Below are positions 6,253 to 13,745 of a DNA stretch of 15,869 bases, piece after piece. Where the stretch lies: the NCBI GenBank assembly GCA_900555785.1, contig USMO01000012.1:1-15869 (forward strand). Reading direction: 5' to 3'. This DNA comes from an uncultured Eubacteriales bacterium. Its GTDB lineage: Bacteria; Bacillota; Clostridia; Oscillospirales; CAG-272. The translations under genes and the position numbers were made by a program. The notes under the pieces are model-generated. The model ran no database searches. It was given only the letters and a program-made list of their open reading frames with translations, and was not told the origin of the DNA. Every line of letters begins with the position of its first letter. Within the stretch, counting starts at the first letter, position 1.

Positions 6253-8106
6253 ATGGATATGAACAAAATCAAACGGGCAGCGCTCTGGCTGCTGGTGCTT
6301 TCCCTTGCGCTGCCGTTCGCTGCCTGCGTGGGCAATTCGCCCGCTCCGGCACAGTCGGAGGACTACACCGGCACGGAATCCGCTCCCCCGGATTCCGGAA
6401 CGGCTGAGCCGGTTGCGGACACCCGCTTTCCTGTCGTAAAGGACGGGAAAGCGGTCCCGATCGTCTATCCGATGGACGATCTGGACGCGATGGGCTATGC
6501 AAAAACGGTTGCGAACAAGATTAAAAGTCTGACCGGAGCTGATGCGGAATGCCGCGAGGACAGCCGCCGTGTGGACGAGGCGGCAGACACCGAAAGCTAT
6601 GAAATTCTCATCGGTTCGGTTGACAATCCGGTCTGCGAAACGGTCCGGGCGCGCATTCCGTACGGAGGCGCGCTGATTGCGGTGGAAGGGCACAAGCTCT
6701 GCGTGCTGGCAATGGACCCGGATCTCCTGGGCAAAGCCGCGCTCAAGCTGCTGGCAACGCTGACATCCGCCTGCGACAAGGACGTGAAAGAGATTCTGCT
6801 TGCCGGGGACCTGTCGGTTGTCATTGAGGGGACCGACCTGCTTTCGATGGTCCCGGAGTTCGAAGGAAAAACGCCTGCCGGGACCTATGAAAGCACCGCC
6901 AATGCGATGCAGGTCCTGTTCCGGGACGTGACCGAGGCAGAAGCGAATGCATATCAATCCAAGATTCTTTCTGTCGGGTACAGTCTCTATTCCGGCGATC
7001 AGACCACCGGAAAGACGAAGGACGCCAGAAACCGGTTCCTGACCTTCCGGCGCGACCGCTATCTCCTGACGCTGCTCTACACGCCAAGCAACCGCATCCT
7101 GCGCGTGCTGATTGAGACCACCGACACCTCGGCGCTCGGCTGGCGGGCAGAGGACCGGACCCCGGTGGAGAAGGTCTGCGGCGTGACCCTGACGCAGGTC
7201 GGTCTGCTCTACGATGTCGGCAGCTTCAACGGCATGTGCTACGTCATGCGGCTGGAGGACGGCAGCTTCATCGTCACCGATGGCGGTCATGCCCTGCAGA
7301 AGAATGCCGACCGGCTCTATCAGATTCTGCGCAAGCAGGCGCCGGACCCCGATAACATCGTAATCGCCGCGTGGATTTTCTCGCATTCGCACGGAGACCA
7401 CACCGGAATGTTCCCGTATTTCACCGCGTCCTATGCCGACCGCGTGACGGTTGAGCGGTTCATCTACAACTTCCCGACTGCCCGGCAGATTACCGGGGAC
7501 AACACCGCCGCAGGAAACGGCAGGGTGACCAACCAGGTCGGGCACTACCGGGGCGCAGCTGTCACCAACGCACACCCCGGGCAGGTGATGCTGATTCACG
7601 GCGCGAAAATTCGGATTCTCTACACGGCAGACCTGTTTGTGCCGCAGGAGATCTCCTACAGCAACACCGCCAGCATGTGCTGGACGGTTGAGGCAGGCGG
7701 CGTGAAAACCATGATGATGGGGGACATCGGCGCAGAAGTGGCATCGGTGATGGAGGCAATCTACAGCGATGACGTGTTCGCCGCCGACGTGCTACAGGTG
7801 GCGCATCACGGAATCAGTTCCTCGCCGAGTACCCTCTATCCGAAGGTGAATCCTGCCTGGGCGCTGATGCCGCTTGGCACCGGTTCGCTCTCGTCGTGGG
7901 AATACGCGGAGGACTGCATCAAATTTGTCAACGCCGCGCACAACCGCTTCTTCTTTACATCCGAAAGATGCAAGGATCATGTGTATGTTGCCAATGACGA
8001 CATTCTGATTCTGACCTTCCGCGACGGACAGGTTGCGGATTCCCGTTTGTACGATACCGATTCCAGTTATCTGGATTCCGACACAGAAAGGAGTGCAATG
8101 CAATGA
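6253..8106 (+). CDS. Lipoprotein MBL-fold hydrolase with glycosidase-associated N-terminal domain
   Basis: The 617-residue protein starts with a signal peptide ending in F-A-A-C (cysteine 25) and a Pro/Ser/Thr-rich linker, so it should be anchored outside the membrane. Residues about 58-192 (YEILIGSVDNPV, GALIAVEGHKLCVLAMDP) resemble the small alpha/beta domain found before the catalytic domains of alpha-glucuronidases and GH20 enzymes. Residues about 205-310 form a second uncharacterised domain. Residues about 315-595 are an MBL domain with S-H-S-H-G-D-H (H378, H380, D382, H383), candidate H441, D491 in MMGD, and A-H-H-G (H518/H519). The enzyme probably hydrolyses an extracellular phosphodiester or ester; the substrate is unknown. 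The ribosome-binding site is poor (only a GGCGG-like stretch), and starting at M3 (6259) is possible. The stop overlaps the next start by 4 bp (ATGA), indicating translational coupling. Confidence 0.87.
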   Translation: MDMNKIKRAALWLLVLSLALPFAACVGNSPAPAQSEDYTGTESAPPDSGTAEPVADTRFPVVKDGKAVPIVYPMDDLDAMGYAKTVANKIKSLTGADAECREDSRRVDEAADTESYEILIGSVDNPVCETVRARIPYGGALIAVEGHKLCVLAMDPDLLGKAALKLLATLTSACDKDVKEILLAGDLSVVIEGTDLLSMVPEFEGKTPAGTYESTANAMQVLFRDVTEAEANAYQSKILSVGYSLYSGDQTTGKTKDARNRFLTFRRDRYLLTLLYTPSNRILRVLIETTDTSALGWRAEDRTPVEKVCGVTLTQVGLLYDVGSFNGMCYVMRLEDGSFIVTDGGHALQKNADRLYQILRKQAPDPDNIVIAAWIFSHSHGDHTGMFPYFTASYADRVTVERFIYNFPTARQITGDNTAAGNGRVTNQVGHYRGAAVTNAHPGQVMLIHGAKIRILYTADLFVPQEISYSNTASMCWTVEAGGVKTMMMGDIGAEVASVMEAIYSDDVFAADVLQVAHHGISSSPSTLYPKVNPAWALMPLGTGSLSSWEYAEDCIKFVNAAHNRFFFTSERCKDHVYVANDDILILTFRDGQVADSRLYDTDSSYLDSDTERSAMQ

Positions 8107-9665
8107 ACCGGAAGAATAGACGGTGCGTATCCCTGTTTCTTGCCCTCTGCATGATGCTGGTCTGCGCTTTGGTGCCGGGCGCCGGTGCCGAGGACGCCGG
8201 AAACGAGGCAAGAATCGGCGAAACCGAATATGCAACGCTGGGAGAGGCGATTGACGCCTCAAAGGATGGGGACACCATCACGGTCCTGCGGGACCTGACC
8301 CTGACTGCCATCAACAAGGAAATCTATAAGAATATCACCATCGACGGCGGCGACGCCAAGTATACGGTCAGAGCAACCGGCGGGTATACCTTCCAGTTCT
8401 GCGACAGCTTCACGCTGAAAAATCTGAAGCTGGATACGCAGAACGGGTTCCGCTTCTGGAACACCAGCCGGAACGGGCGGGAAGCGGTTGTCGGCACGCT
8501 GGAGAATGTGGAATGGACGGTCGGCAAAGGGCTGTTCGTCAACCTGCAGGGCGAAAAGACCGGCATTCCGCAAACGCTGAACATAATCCGCTCGACCGTC
8601 ACCAAAACGGCGGTTGCAGGGGACCCCATCATCGCAACCTACAACAAGGGCGGAAGCGACATTACCGTCAACATAGAGGACAGCGTGCTGAACCAGAACG
8701 GCGGGCAGACGAACACCCACACGGGAAACAAGTCGATGCTCTTCTTCTATCAAAAGGGCAATGTGACGCTGAATGTGAAGGGCAACAGTGCCCTGAACTA
8801 TCAGCCGCTCGGAAAAGCGGATTCCGTGCAGGCGCTGGCGGTCATCGGCTCCGCAACGGTGACGGTGAATCTTGCGGACACGGTGCGGCTGCATCTTGCG
8901 GAATCGGAAAACGCAACGGCAAAGCACGGATTCCTCTACAAGGACGGGAGCGGGACTGCGGCGGTGAACGATGCGGGCGCAACCTGGAGCGCCACCCGCG
9001 CCGTTGCGGCAGAGGGCATCCTGAAGCCGGATTTTGAGAGCTACAACGGCGAAACAACGGTCCGCTGGAGCCTGAAGGACGGCGACCGGCTCGTCTCTGC
9101 CGGCTCGGAGTCTCCCTTCCGCTACGAGGCAACCTCGGAAACGGTTCTGTGCCGCTTTTCGACCTATACCTACCGGCAGGAGGACCTTGTGATGAATGCC
9201 GGTGCCGCCATCCGCACCGAGGCACCCCATGCCATGCAGATTTCCGGCGCGATTACGAAAACGCTTTACGATTACCTTGCGGAGGTCGGGTATAACGTTA
9301 CTTATGAACTGTTCCTCGTGAAAAAAGCCGACCTGGAAGCAACCAAACTCGGCGGCGAGACCTACAATCTGCAGCTGCTCGGCGGGCGGGACAAGAAGCA
9401 GGTCAACCGCATCTATTGGAGCGAGAGCGAGGACGGCAAAACGCTCCTGTTCCGGGGCTGCGTGTACGGTCTGGACGCAGAGGAGGAATACGTGATGGTT
9501 GCCGCCGTGACCTTCCTGTTCGGCGAGGAGGAGATGCTGTACCATTCCGAAATCGTGGAGGCAGACCATGTGCGCTCGGTCCGGGGCATTGCAGCCCGGG
9601 CACTTGAGGACGCGGAATACGCCGGTAACGCCTATCTGAAATCGCTTGTCTCCGGTGCAACCTGA
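8103..9665 (+). CDS. Second secreted beta-helix-like surface protein, paralogue of the one at 1184
   Basis: The 520-residue protein has a signal peptide with probable cleavage after AGA (about residue 29). AAAGGAG lies 9 bp before the ATG. Residues about 36-330 match the first half of the 819-residue protein closely in order: ARIGETEYATLGEAID, GDTITVL, ITIDGGDAKYTV, FTLKNLKLDTQNGFRF and LENVEWTVGKGLFVN. It lacks the second repeat present there. Residues about 365-520 carry a diverged version of the C-terminal module (NAGAAIRTEAPHAMQISG ... HVRSVRGIAARALED). No wall-sorting motif is visible. Unlike its paralogue it is uniformly GC-rich, matching the rest of the operon. Likely role: secreted binding or structural protein acting with the lipoproteins encoded next to it. 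Confidence 0.85.
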   Translation: MNRKNRRCVSLFLALCMMLVCALVPGAGAEDAGNEARIGETEYATLGEAIDASKDGDTITVLRDLTLTAINKEIYKNITIDGGDAKYTVRATGGYTFQFCDSFTLKNLKLDTQNGFRFWNTSRNGREAVVGTLENVEWTVGKGLFVNLQGEKTGIPQTLNIIRSTVTKTAVAGDPIIATYNKGGSDITVNIEDSVLNQNGGQTNTHTGNKSMLFFYQKGNVTLNVKGNSALNYQPLGKADSVQALAVIGSATVTVNLADTVRLHLAESENATAKHGFLYKDGSGTAAVNDAGATWSATRAVAAEGILKPDFESYNGETTVRWSLKDGDRLVSAGSESPFRYEATSETVLCRFSTYTYRQEDLVMNAGAAIRTEAPHAMQISGAITKTLYDYLAEVGYNVTYELFLVKKADLEATKLGGETYNLQLLGGRDKKQVNRIYWSESEDGKTLLFRGCVYGLDAEEEYVMVAAVTFLFGEEEMLYHSEIVEADHVRSVRGIAARALEDAEYAGNAYLKSLVSGAT

Positions 9666-9690
9666 ACCGGAGCGGAAAGAAGAGGATTTT

Positions 9691-9924
9691 ATGAAACACA
9701 TCAAACCGATTCTGTTGGTCCTGGTCCTGCTTGCGATCCTGCTTGCCGCAGTTTCCTGCACCGATGCAGGCGAGGACACGCCCGGTACTTCGGCTCCGGC
9801 TGGAACCGAGCAGACCGCGCAGCTCTCCGAAACGGATTCCGGAGACGTGACCGAAGCGCCGACAGAGCCCAGTACGGACTACGACGGAATGGACACCGAC
9901 GATAAATGGACCAAGCCATATTGA
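9691..9924 (+). CDS. Small lipoprotein (77 residues)
   Basis: I chose the ATG at 9691 because the hydrophobic segment starts there and an AAGAGGA-like site lies just upstream; an earlier in-frame ATG at 9646 would overlap the previous gene. The first 23 residues (MKHIKPILLVLVLLAILLAA, then VSC) are a lipoprotein signal with an imperfect lipobox (A-V-S-C). The mature part is only about 54 residues, rich in Thr, Glu, Asp, Pro and Ser, ending in an acidic stretch and DKWTKPY. It resembles the linker that follows the lipidated cysteine in the solute-binding protein at 4675, so it may be a remnant of a longer lipoprotein gene. A genuine minimal surface peptide is the alternative. There is no recognisable domain. 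Confidence 0.65.
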   Translation: MKHIKPILLVLVLLAILLAAVSCTDAGEDTPGTSAPAGTEQTAQLSETDSGDVTEAPTEPSTDYDGMDTDDKWTKPY

Positions 9925-9971
9925 CTGATAGGTCCTGCGACGATACCGATGAGAAAGGGAAAGAGAAAAGA

Positions 9972-10907
9972 ATGAAGATCGCATCCAACACGGGTTTTGT
10001 TCCGGCATTGGCAGATTACGCACACGGCATTCCGATGCTGCGGCAGGCGGGTTTTGACTGCTTTGACCTGTCAATCTGCTGCCAGATCGATACGGACGGA
10101 TATTTTGAGGGCGCAGAAGGGGAGGCGCGGGCAAAGGAGGTGCGCCGGATTGCCGATGCCTGCGGCTTGGTCTGCAACCAATCCCATGCGCCTTACCCGA
10201 CATCCTTCCGGGATGATACGCCGGAGCACATCGAAAAGAATCAGGCGCTCCCGGAAAAACTGCGGCGCGCAATGGAGATCGCTGCCATCGTCGGCGCCAA
10301 GGCGATTGTGGTTCATCCGCAGCAGCATCTGAGATGGGCTGACTGTGCAGGGGAGCTGAAGGAGCAGAACCTTGCGTTTTACGAGTCGCTGCTGCCGCTG
10401 TGCCGCGCCTACAACATCCGGGTTGCGGTTGAGAACATGTGGCAGCGCAACCGCTACGGGCGCTCGATTGTGGATTCGGTTTGCTCGACCCCGCAGGAAT
10501 TTTTCGACTATATGGAAATGCTGGACAGCGAGTGGTTTGTTGCCTGCCTGGACATCGGGCACTGCACGGTGACCAACCACCGCCCGGAGGACCTGATTCG
10601 CGCGCTGGGGAAAAAGCACCTGCACGTGCTGCATGTCCACGACACGGACGGAAAGGGAGACCTGCACACGCTGCCGTTTCAGTCAACCGCAACCGATTGG
10701 GAGGCAGTGACGGACGCGCTGGCAGAGATCGGGTATGAAGGGGAGCTGACGCTGGAGGCAGATAACTTTCACGGCAGAATCCCAGCCGAGCTGCTGCAGC
10801 CAACGCTGACCTACATGGCATCGGTTGCGCGCTATCTGGCAGATGCGACCGAGCGGAAAAAGCAGGCGCGGAAAGATGCCGGAAGTCCGGAAGGGAGCCG
10901 CCTATGA
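9972..10907 (+). CDS. Sugar phosphate isomerase/epimerase-like TIM barrel (xylose isomerase-like/AP-endonuclease 2 fold)
   Basis: The 311-residue cytosolic protein begins MKIASNTGFV. The ATG at 9972 fits the family start better than the upstream ATG at 9906, which would overlap the small lipoprotein gene; the ribosome-binding site (AAAGGGA) is moderate. Family motifs and likely metal ligands are visible: VAVENMW (E154), CLDIGH (D194, H197), HVLHVHDTDG (H221/H223) and GELTLEADNF (E262). Members use a divalent metal to isomerise or epimerise sugars, inositols or related keto compounds; the exact substrate is not readable. The stop overlaps the next start (ATGA at 10904-10907), coupling it to the phosphodiesterase gene. 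Confidence 0.9.
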   Translation: MKIASNTGFVPALADYAHGIPMLRQAGFDCFDLSICCQIDTDGYFEGAEGEARAKEVRRIADACGLVCNQSHAPYPTSFRDDTPEHIEKNQALPEKLRRAMEIAAIVGAKAIVVHPQQHLRWADCAGELKEQNLAFYESLLPLCRAYNIRVAVENMWQRNRYGRSIVDSVCSTPQEFFDYMEMLDSEWFVACLDIGHCTVTNHRPEDLIRALGKKHLHVLHVHDTDGKGDLHTLPFQSTATDWEAVTDALAEIGYEGELTLEADNFHGRIPAELLQPTLTYMASVARYLADATERKKQARKDAGSPEGSRL

Positions 10908-11698
10908 AACTACCGTATCGGAATCCGATCCCGGTTGCGGCGCATCGCGGAAACGCAGCCTATTTCCCCGAAAACACGATGGCATCCTTCCGCTCGGCGG
11001 CAGGGCTGCACCCGGATATGGTGGAAACGGATGTCCACATGACGCGTGACGGAGCGCTGGTCCTCATGCATGACCACACGGTCGACCGGACCACGAACGG
11101 TACCGGTCTGATTCGCGAGCAGACACTGGCAGAGCTGAAGCGGCTGGATGCCGGAAGCTGGAAGGGGGACGCCTTTTGCGGCGAGCAGATTCCGGAATTT
11201 CGGGAATTTCTGGAGATCTTTCGGGGAGAGCCGGAGATGCTGTTCAACATTGAACTGAAGGACTATCCGGCAGATTCCGGCGCGTTTGCCTATGAATCCG
11301 CAAAAAAGACGATTGCGATGATGGACGAATACGGCATCACCGAGCGCAGCGTTGTCAACACCTGGAGCGGTGAGCTGAACGAATGGCTGGACGCGACCTA
11401 TGGGAAGCGGCTGCGGATTCATGCCTATTCGCCGCAGGAGCGCATGGGGCTGCGGCAGAAGCGGTTTGTTTATGACTATGCCTACTGCGTCTGCCTGTTC
11501 GGAACTGCCGAAAGCCCGGTCGTGTCGGACCGCTTTTTCCGCTTGGCTAAGGACTACGGCACGGAGCCTTGGGTCTACTTTAAAAAGGAGACACCCGAAT
11601 TGGTCGACCGGGCATTGGAGGCGGGCGCAATGCTGTTTACCTCCAACGATCCGGCATGGCTGATGGCATACCTGCGCGCGAAAGGACTGCATGACTGA
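10904..11698 (+). CDS. Glycerophosphodiester phosphodiesterase
   Basis: The 264-residue protein has no signal peptide and is probably cytosolic. It shows the GDPD signature: HRG (H14, R15), FPENT (E23, N24), E41 and D43 in VETDVHMTRDG, H56 in VLMHDHT, and E117/K119 in NIELKD. These enzymes hydrolyse glycerophosphodiesters to glycerol 3-phosphate and an alcohol, with a divalent metal. AAGGGAG lies 6 bp before the ATG. The length is normal for the cytosolic UgpQ-type class. The C-terminal barrel strand ends in LFTSNDPAWLMAYL, where the family usually has a similar TDxP motif. Its position between a sugar isomerase and a beta-phosphoglucomutase suggests it acts on an imported glycerophospho-sugar rather than on membrane-lipid waste only (inference). 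Confidence 0.93.
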   Translation: MKLPYRNPIPVAAHRGNAAYFPENTMASFRSAAGLHPDMVETDVHMTRDGALVLMHDHTVDRTTNGTGLIREQTLAELKRLDAGSWKGDAFCGEQIPEFREFLEIFRGEPEMLFNIELKDYPADSGAFAYESAKKTIAMMDEYGITERSVVNTWSGELNEWLDATYGKRLRIHAYSPQERMGLRQKRFVYDYAYCVCLFGTAESPVVSDRFFRLAKDYGTEPWVYFKKETPELVDRALEAGAMLFTSNDPAWLMAYLRAKGLHD

Positions 11699-12419
11699 CG
11701 GCGCTATGAAACAAACGGAAACCCAAGAACCCCTCCAGGCGTGCCTGTTCGATCTGGACGGCGTGCTGGTGTTCACCGACCGCTATCACTATCTGGCATG
11801 GAAATCCATTGCGGATGAGAACGGCTGGGCGTTCAATGAAGCGGTCAACCTCCGGCTTCGCGGCATTCCGCGCCGGGAATCCCTGAACGAAATCCTGAAA
11901 TACAATCATGCCGAGCTTCCGGACGCCGAAACGGCACGTCTGGCAGACCTGAAAAACGCCCGCTACGTGCAAATGCTGCAGGGAATCGGGGAGGCTGACG
12001 TCTATCCGGGCGCCTTTGCCCTGATTCGGGCGCTGCGGAACCGGGGCATCCGGATTGCGCTCTGCTCCTCGAGTAAGAACGCCGGGTTTGTGCTGGAAAA
12101 GCTGGGGGTCCGGGACCTGTTTGACGCAGTCGTCACGGGCAACGACATCCGGCATGCAAAGCCGGACCCCGAAATCTTTCTCACCGCCGCAACCCGGCTC
12201 GGGGTCCCGCCGTCCGCATGCACGGTCTTTGAGGATTCCCTGGCGGGCATTCAGGGGGCAATTGCCGCAGGCATGCAAACGGTCGGCGTCGGGAACCGCG
12301 CAGAGCTTGCCGGCGTGGCTGTCTGCTGTCTGGATTCCTATGATGAACTCGATCCGGAAGCATGGCCTTTGCTTCCGTACAGCATGAGACAGGAAAGAAA
12401 CGAATGCACAAACAAATGA
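11691..12419 (+). CDS. pgmB: Beta-phosphoglucomutase (HAD family)
   Basis: The product is 242 residues from ATG 11691, which overlaps the previous gene by 8 bp and has AAAGGA 4 bp upstream; the in-frame ATG at 11706 is an alternative. HAD motifs are complete: F-D-L-D-G-V (nucleophile D21, acid/base D23), CSSSKN with S126, K157 in AKPDPEIF, and E181/D182 in FEDSLAGIQ. The cap residues RYHYLAWKSIADENG and RGIPRRESL are those of beta-phosphoglucomutases, which interconvert beta-glucose 1-phosphate and glucose 6-phosphate. The VFTD after the first motif corresponds to the VSTD variant of this subfamily. The enzyme normally processes the product of an inverting disaccharide phosphorylase, but no phosphorylase gene is present in this window. 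Confidence 0.92.
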   Translation: MTDGAMKQTETQEPLQACLFDLDGVLVFTDRYHYLAWKSIADENGWAFNEAVNLRLRGIPRRESLNEILKYNHAELPDAETARLADLKNARYVQMLQGIGEADVYPGAFALIRALRNRGIRIALCSSSKNAGFVLEKLGVRDLFDAVVTGNDIRHAKPDPEIFLTAATRLGVPPSACTVFEDSLAGIQGAIAAGMQTVGVGNRAELAGVAVCCLDSYDELDPEAWPLLPYSMRQERNECTNK

Positions 12420-13624
12420 CAGCAAAAAGAAAGCAACAGATCCTGATTGCGGTCTGCTGCATGGTTTACGGCTTTGCATATGCGGGGCGGTACGGCTACA
12501 ACGCAAACATTGCGCCGATTATGGAATTTTACGGCATCACGCGCGCCGAGGCGGGTCTGGTCAGTACCTGCTTCTTCTTTGCCTACGGCGCGATGCAGTT
12601 GGTACACGGCATTCTTTGCCGGTTCTACCCGAAAAAAATCGTCATCCCGGCGGCGCTGTTCCTCTCGGCTGCCCTGAATCTGACCGTGTTCTTCCAGCCG
12701 CCGTTTGCTGCCATCAAGTACCTCTGGTTGGTCAACGGCATCTGCCAGTCGGTGCTCTGGCCGTCGCTGGTGCTGACGCTGGGCGAGACACTGGAGCCGG
12801 GCATGATGAAGCAGGCAGTCTTTGTCATCAGCCTTACCACGATGTTCGGCACGCTGATTTCCTACGGCGGGAGTGCGCTGTTCAATCTGTTCGCGTTTTT
12901 TCGGGGCTCCTTCCTCCTGGGCGCGGTTCTGACGGTTCTGATCGGTCTGATCTGGCTGTTTTCCTACGATCGCCTGACCGCAGAACGCTATGTCGCATCG
13001 GCAGGCGAAATAACAACCGCCGAAAAAAGCAGAAAGGCGCTTGGCGGCGGGCTGGTCGGGTTCCTATCCGTCTGCGTGCTGTTTGCAGCGGTCTGCAACT
13101 TTGTCAAGGACGGGTTGAGTACCTGGACACCGGTGATCCTGAAAGAGCAATTTGGGCTGGGGGACAGTGCCTCGATGATTCTCACGCTGATTCTGCCGGT
13201 GTTCGGGTTGTTCGGCTCGATGCTGGCGCTTGCGGTCAACCGGAAAATCAGGGATTACCGCCTGATGGCGGGTGTGTTCTATGTAGGGCTGTCGTTCTGC
13301 CTTGGCGGGCTGCTGCTGTCCTTCCGGGGCGCCGGCGTGGTGCTGACGCTGGCGCTGCTCGGCGTGATTTCCTGCCTTGCCTATGCGGTCAACAATGTGG
13401 TGACCAGCATGATGCCGCTGGAGATGCGCGACCGTGTGAACTCCGGCTTTTTGGCGGGGCTGATGAACAGCGCGACCTACATCGGCAGCACCGCGAGCGC
13501 CTACGGGCTTGGGCGTATCGCCGACGGCGCGGGGTGGAACGCGGTCATTCTGGTCATGCTTGGCGCATCGGTGCTTTCTGCGCTTGCCGGAATCGCCTGC
13601 GCAGGGCTGCGCCGTTTCCGGTAA
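12404..13624 (+). CDS. MFS transporter, organophosphate:phosphate antiporter (OPA)-like
   Basis: I chose ATG 12404 (MHKQMTAKRKQQ, then the first membrane segment) because AGGAAAG lies 9 bp upstream; the earlier ATG at 12362 would overlap the mutase gene by nearly 60 bp. The 406-residue product has about 12 hydrophobic segments split by a charged central loop (about residues 180-210: SYDRLTAERYVASAGE and following). Features recalling the GlpT/UhpT group include the arginine in AGRYGYNANIAPIMEFYGIT, the FAYGAMQLVHG segment with the following PKK loop, and KDGLSTWTPVILKE at the start of the second half. Such proteins exchange glycerol 3-phosphate or sugar phosphates for phosphate. With a glycerophosphodiesterase and a phosphoglucomutase next door, an organophosphate substrate is likely but not proven. 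Confidence 0.83.
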   Translation: MHKQMTAKRKQQILIAVCCMVYGFAYAGRYGYNANIAPIMEFYGITRAEAGLVSTCFFFAYGAMQLVHGILCRFYPKKIVIPAALFLSAALNLTVFFQPPFAAIKYLWLVNGICQSVLWPSLVLTLGETLEPGMMKQAVFVISLTTMFGTLISYGGSALFNLFAFFRGSFLLGAVLTVLIGLIWLFSYDRLTAERYVASAGEITTAEKSRKALGGGLVGFLSVCVLFAAVCNFVKDGLSTWTPVILKEQFGLGDSASMILTLILPVFGLFGSMLALAVNRKIRDYRLMAGVFYVGLSFCLGGLLLSFRGAGVVLTLALLGVISCLAYAVNNVVTSMMPLEMRDRVNSGFLAGLMNSATYIGSTASAYGLGRIADGAGWNAVILVMLGASVLSALAGIACAGLRRFR

Positions 13625-13642
13625 CCAAATGGTTTCTTCCTC
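13625..13642 (+). terminator. Weak terminator candidate at the end of the operon
   Basis: AACC and GGTT around 13622-13634 can form a 4-bp hairpin with loop AAAT, followed by a pyrimidine-rich run (TTCTTCCTCTT). It is the only structure between the last operon gene and the next promoter. The stem is very short, so partial read-through is likely. Confidence 0.25.
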
Positions 13643-13671
13643 TTGACAAATCCCGCCGCTTCTGCTATAAT
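13643..13671 (+). promoter_or_regulatory. Consensus SigA promoter with extended -10
   Basis: TTGACA (13643-13648), a 17-bp spacer and TATAAT (13666-13671) are all exact consensus, and TGC directly before the -10 box gives an extended -10 element. The transcript would start near 13678. A hairpin CGGCGC/GCGCCG (13685-13690 with 13700-13705) lies in the 5' leader, before the AGGAGG site of the gene at 13746. Confidence 0.88.
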
Positions 13672-13745
13672 GGGAGCAGAAGGACGGCGCGCAAGCGGTG
13701 CGCCGTGCCACGAAACGAACCCGAGGGGAAAAGGAGGAAAATCGA

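Noticed and set aside
3760..7599. A 1279-codon open frame on the - strand
   Set aside because: It lies antisense to three well-supported genes. Its translation has no recognisable motifs, and it is explained by their codon bias, which leaves few stop codons in that antisense frame.
1184..9665. Tandem-repeat or CRISPR-like arrays in the repetitive surface-protein genes
   Set aside because: The repeats are protein-level beta-helix turns and a diverged gene duplication; no regularly spaced identical DNA repeats are visible.
8259..9779. A 506-codon - strand frame opposite the second surface-protein gene
   Set aside because: Same reason: the + strand gene has a signal peptide, a ribosome-binding site, a paralogue and operon spacing, while the antisense product has no family features.
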